NCBI GenBank assembly: GCA_964506935.1
Contig: CAZDOD010000150.1
Coordinates: forward strand, 1-7,292
Length of the DNA stretch: 7,292 bases
Direction of reading: 5' to 3'
From: CAZDOD01 sp964506935
GTDB lineage: Bacteria; Desulfobacterota; Zymogenia; Zymogenales; Zymogenaceae
Notes under the pieces: model-generated
Seen by the model: only the letters and a program-made list of their open reading frames with translations
What the model was told of the DNA's origin: nothing
The model's database searches: none
Made by a program: the position numbers and the translations under genes
Part shown: positions 6,352-7,292 of the stretch, piece after piece
Numbering within the stretch: position 1 is the first letter of the stretch
How the letters are laid out: every line of letters starts with the position of its first letter

Positions 6352-6375
6352 GAAATATACTCCTCCGTATATTTC
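6352..6375. repeat. Perfect 9+9 bp inverted repeat upstream of the operon
   Basis: Arms GAAATATAC (6352-6360) and GTATATTTC (6367-6375) are exact complements around TCCTCC. It sits about 40 bp upstream of the candidate -35 and 143 bp upstream of the operon start codon. No T-run follows on either strand, so a regulator-binding operator is more likely than a terminator. The regulator is unknown. Confidence 0.55.
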
Positions 6376-6446
6376 AGGTAATGCTAAGTGCTCTTTATGG
6401 ATCGGTGACCAAGAAGCTGCTTTAATACAAATCCATTAACTTACTA

Positions 6447-6459
6447 GAGCACAGTGCTC
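6447..6459. repeat. Perfect 13-bp palindrome GAGCAC-A-GTGCTC
   Basis: Two exact 6-bp half-sites meet around one central base. A further copy of the half-site, AGTGCTC, is at 6387-6393, exactly 66 bp away. This could be an operator of a dimeric regulator. The same segments can also pair alternatively in a plus-strand RNA. Confidence 0.5.
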
Positions 6460-6483
6460 CGGACGCTGGGGCCTCGATTTTTT
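6456..6483 (+). terminator. Candidate intrinsic terminator 1 (plus strand)
   Basis: GCTCC (6456-6460) pairs with GGGGC (6468-6472, one G-U pair) around a 7-base loop. After five bases comes a run of six T (6478-6483). The stem is short and the gap before the T-run is not ideal. Confidence 0.3.
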
Positions 6484-6488
6484 AAGTA

Positions 6489-6538
6489 CCCGAAATCATT
6501 GATATTTATTTGATATCATTAGATTTTCGGGATTTTTT
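6489..6538 (+). terminator. Candidate intrinsic terminator 2 (plus strand)
   Basis: A long stem runs from CCCGAAA (6489-6495) to TTTTCGGG (6524-6531). It continues inward to GATAT/ATATC, with two single-base bulges and one mismatch, around a 7-base loop. Six T follow at 6533-6538. Only the plus strand has the T-run, so it would stop rightward transcripts before the hydrolase gene. Confidence 0.45.
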
Positions 6539-6540
6539 GT

Positions 6541-6570
6541 TTTGATCTGTTTTGGTCTATTTTGATCTAT
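6541..6570. repeat. Three tandem 10-bp repeats (TTTGATCTAT-like)
   Basis: TTTGATCTGT, TTTGGTCTAT and TTTGATCTAT follow one another in exact 10-bp register, with a decayed fourth unit (TTTTGGCAAA) after them. The T-tracts recur once per helical turn, which favours intrinsic DNA curvature. They have the same unit length as the array at 131-170 but a different sequence. Confidence 0.65.
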
Positions 6571-6786
6571 TTTTGGCAAAAATATGGCACAAATTTTTAG
6601 TCTGATGGCATTATTAAGGTATTTAATTAGCATAACAATAATTAATGCTTTTTATGTAGATTTAAGTGGGTTTTAGTGAGCAAAGTGTTCTAAATACTTG
6701 GAAATTGATTTACCAATGTCTTAGATACATAGAGAAAATTTCTCATTTTGCCCAGTTCATTTCTACCCAAAGTGAATAAATATGTG

Positions 6787-6813
6787 TTGAAAAATAGGCT
6801 GGTGTGTTATAGT
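6787..6813 (+). promoter_or_regulatory. Weak candidate promoter of the hydrolase gene
   Basis: TTGAAA (6787-6792) and TATAGT (6808-6813) are separated by 15 bp, shorter than the usual 17. The -10 lies within a small inverted repeat, GTGT (6804-6807) and ACAC (6815-6818), which might be an operator. Low confidence. Confidence 0.25.
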
Positions 6814-6849
6814 TACACGTGATTTTACATTTCATGAAAGGAGTCTTTT

Positions 6850-7292
6850 ATGAAATCAGAAAATTCTATTTTCAAAAGCGATGATGGTCGAGAGATTTTT
6901 CTCTATACGTGGCTCCCGGATGAGGGGAAGAAGCCCAAGGGTGTCGTTCAGATTGCACATGGAATCGCTGAGCATGCGGTTCGCTATGAAGACTTCGCAA
7001 AGGCACTGACAAGTGCAGGCTTCGTCGTTTACGCAAATGATCATCGAGGTCATGGCAAGACGGCTGGCCCTCTTCAGAACGTCGGCTATGCAGCCGATCA
7101 GGATGGATGGAATCTCTCCGTTTGTGATCTCCATCAACTGACTGCGCTCATCAAGAAGGAGCATCCCAATCTCCCACTCTTTCTCTTTGGTCATAGTATG
7201 GGATCATTTCTTTCCCGAGCATATATCGCCCGCTGGGGGAAGGAGATCAAGGGCGTCATCCTTTCAGGGACTGGCGGGGATCCAGGGCTCCT
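6850..7292 (+). CDS. Alpha/beta hydrolase (monoacylglycerol lipase/lysophospholipase-like), 5' part
   Basis: The frame opens at ATG 6850, with AAGGAG 6 nt upstream, and runs off the right edge after 147 complete codons. It belongs to the serine hydrolase family of monoglyceride lipases and lysophospholipases. Visible are the oxyanion-hole region AHGIAEH (36-42), the DHRGHGKT segment (64-71) and the nucleophile elbow GHSMG (114-118, Ser116). The catalytic Asp and His would lie in the missing C-terminal half. There is no signal peptide, so it is probably cytoplasmic. It is transcribed away from the sulfur operon and nothing suggests a shared role. Family members are usually 270-310 aa, so about half is seen. 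Substrate cannot be assigned. Confidence 0.9.
   Translation, partial: MKSENSIFKSDDGREIFLYTWLPDEGKKPKGVVQIAHGIAEHAVRYEDFAKALTSAGFVVYANDHRGHGKTAGPLQNVGYAADQDGWNLSVCDLHQLTALIKKEHPNLPLFLFGHSMGSFLSRAYIARWGKEIKGVILSGTGGDPGL

Larger units (their letters stand above)
6210..6849. other. Divergent intergenic region between operon and hydrolase
   Basis: About 640 bases without a gene separate the two divergent transcription units. From left to right: operon leader and promoter candidate, a 24-bp inverted repeat (6352-6375), a GAGCAC half-site (6387-6393), a 13-bp GAGCAC palindrome (6447-6459), two plus-strand terminator-like hairpins (6456-6483 and 6489-6538), three 10-bp tandem repeats (6541-6570) and a weak hydrolase promoter (6787-6813). 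Both terminators point rightward with no upstream coding gene, so a short plus-strand RNA or a gene remnant may end here. Confidence 0.6.

Noticed and set aside
6856..7194. 112-aa minus-strand open frame
   Set aside because: Overlaps the hydrolase, whose GHSMG and DHRGHG motifs and strong ribosome binding site identify the true coding strand.
1..7292. CRISPR array or insertion sequence
   Set aside because: No spaced direct repeats of CRISPR size and no transposase-like coding sequence are present; the tandem decamers have no spacers.

Overview
The window looks bacterial and carries a compact six-gene minus-strand operon (about 6209 down to 638) for respiratory sulfur metabolism, flanked by two AT-rich non-coding stretches. 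A 3' tRNA-Asn fragment with an encoded CCA end lies at the left edge. The 5' part of a plus-strand alpha/beta hydrolase gene runs off the right edge. A PsrABC-like complex, a split YeeE/YedE transporter and apparent selenocysteine use would suit an anaerobic sulfur-respiring lineage such as Desulfobacterota. Nothing in the window fixes the taxonomy.

Operon, in transcription order: (1) a Tat-exported molybdopterin oxidoreductase of the PsrA/PhsA type; (2) a PsrB/PhsB-type ferredoxin subunit with four 4Fe-4S motifs; (3) a PsrC/NrfD-type membrane quinol subunit; (4) the first YeeE/YedE half-protein, with the conserved GCTSGQGLSG motif; (5) the second YeeE/YedE half-protein; (6) an exported rhodanese-fold protein. 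Gaps are 12-22 nt, so co-transcription is very likely. The first three genes would form a membrane complex passing electrons between the quinone pool and a sulfur compound outside the cytoplasm. The YeeE/YedE pair would move thiosulfate or another sulfur species. The rhodanese-fold protein would bind or carry sulfur in the periplasm.

The main discovery is that gene 5 is interrupted by one in-frame UGA, exactly where the family has the Cys of its CPGTS motif. The family sequence resumes without a gap after the UGA. Fourteen nt downstream is a perfect 6-bp stem with a GGUC tetraloop, closely resembling a bacterial SECIS element. I read it as a selenocysteine-containing YeeE/YedE transporter subunit (Sec108 of 203 aa). 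The last gene adds a second oddity: its rhodanese active-site Cys is replaced by Asp, but it ends in a flexible Pro/Gly-rich tail closing with GGCG, reminiscent of the SoxY swinging-arm Cys.

Left flank (61-637): no convincing gene. It holds four tandem 10-bp repeats, a 25-bp near-palindrome and a small hairpin. With the tRNA-Asn 3' fragment this resembles an integration (att) site, and if so the operon lies on the element side. Right flank (6210-6849): a probable operon promoter, a 9+9 bp inverted repeat, a GAGCAC palindrome with a distant extra half-site, two plus-strand terminator-like hairpins and a second set of 10-bp tandem repeats. The hydrolase gene starts at 6850.
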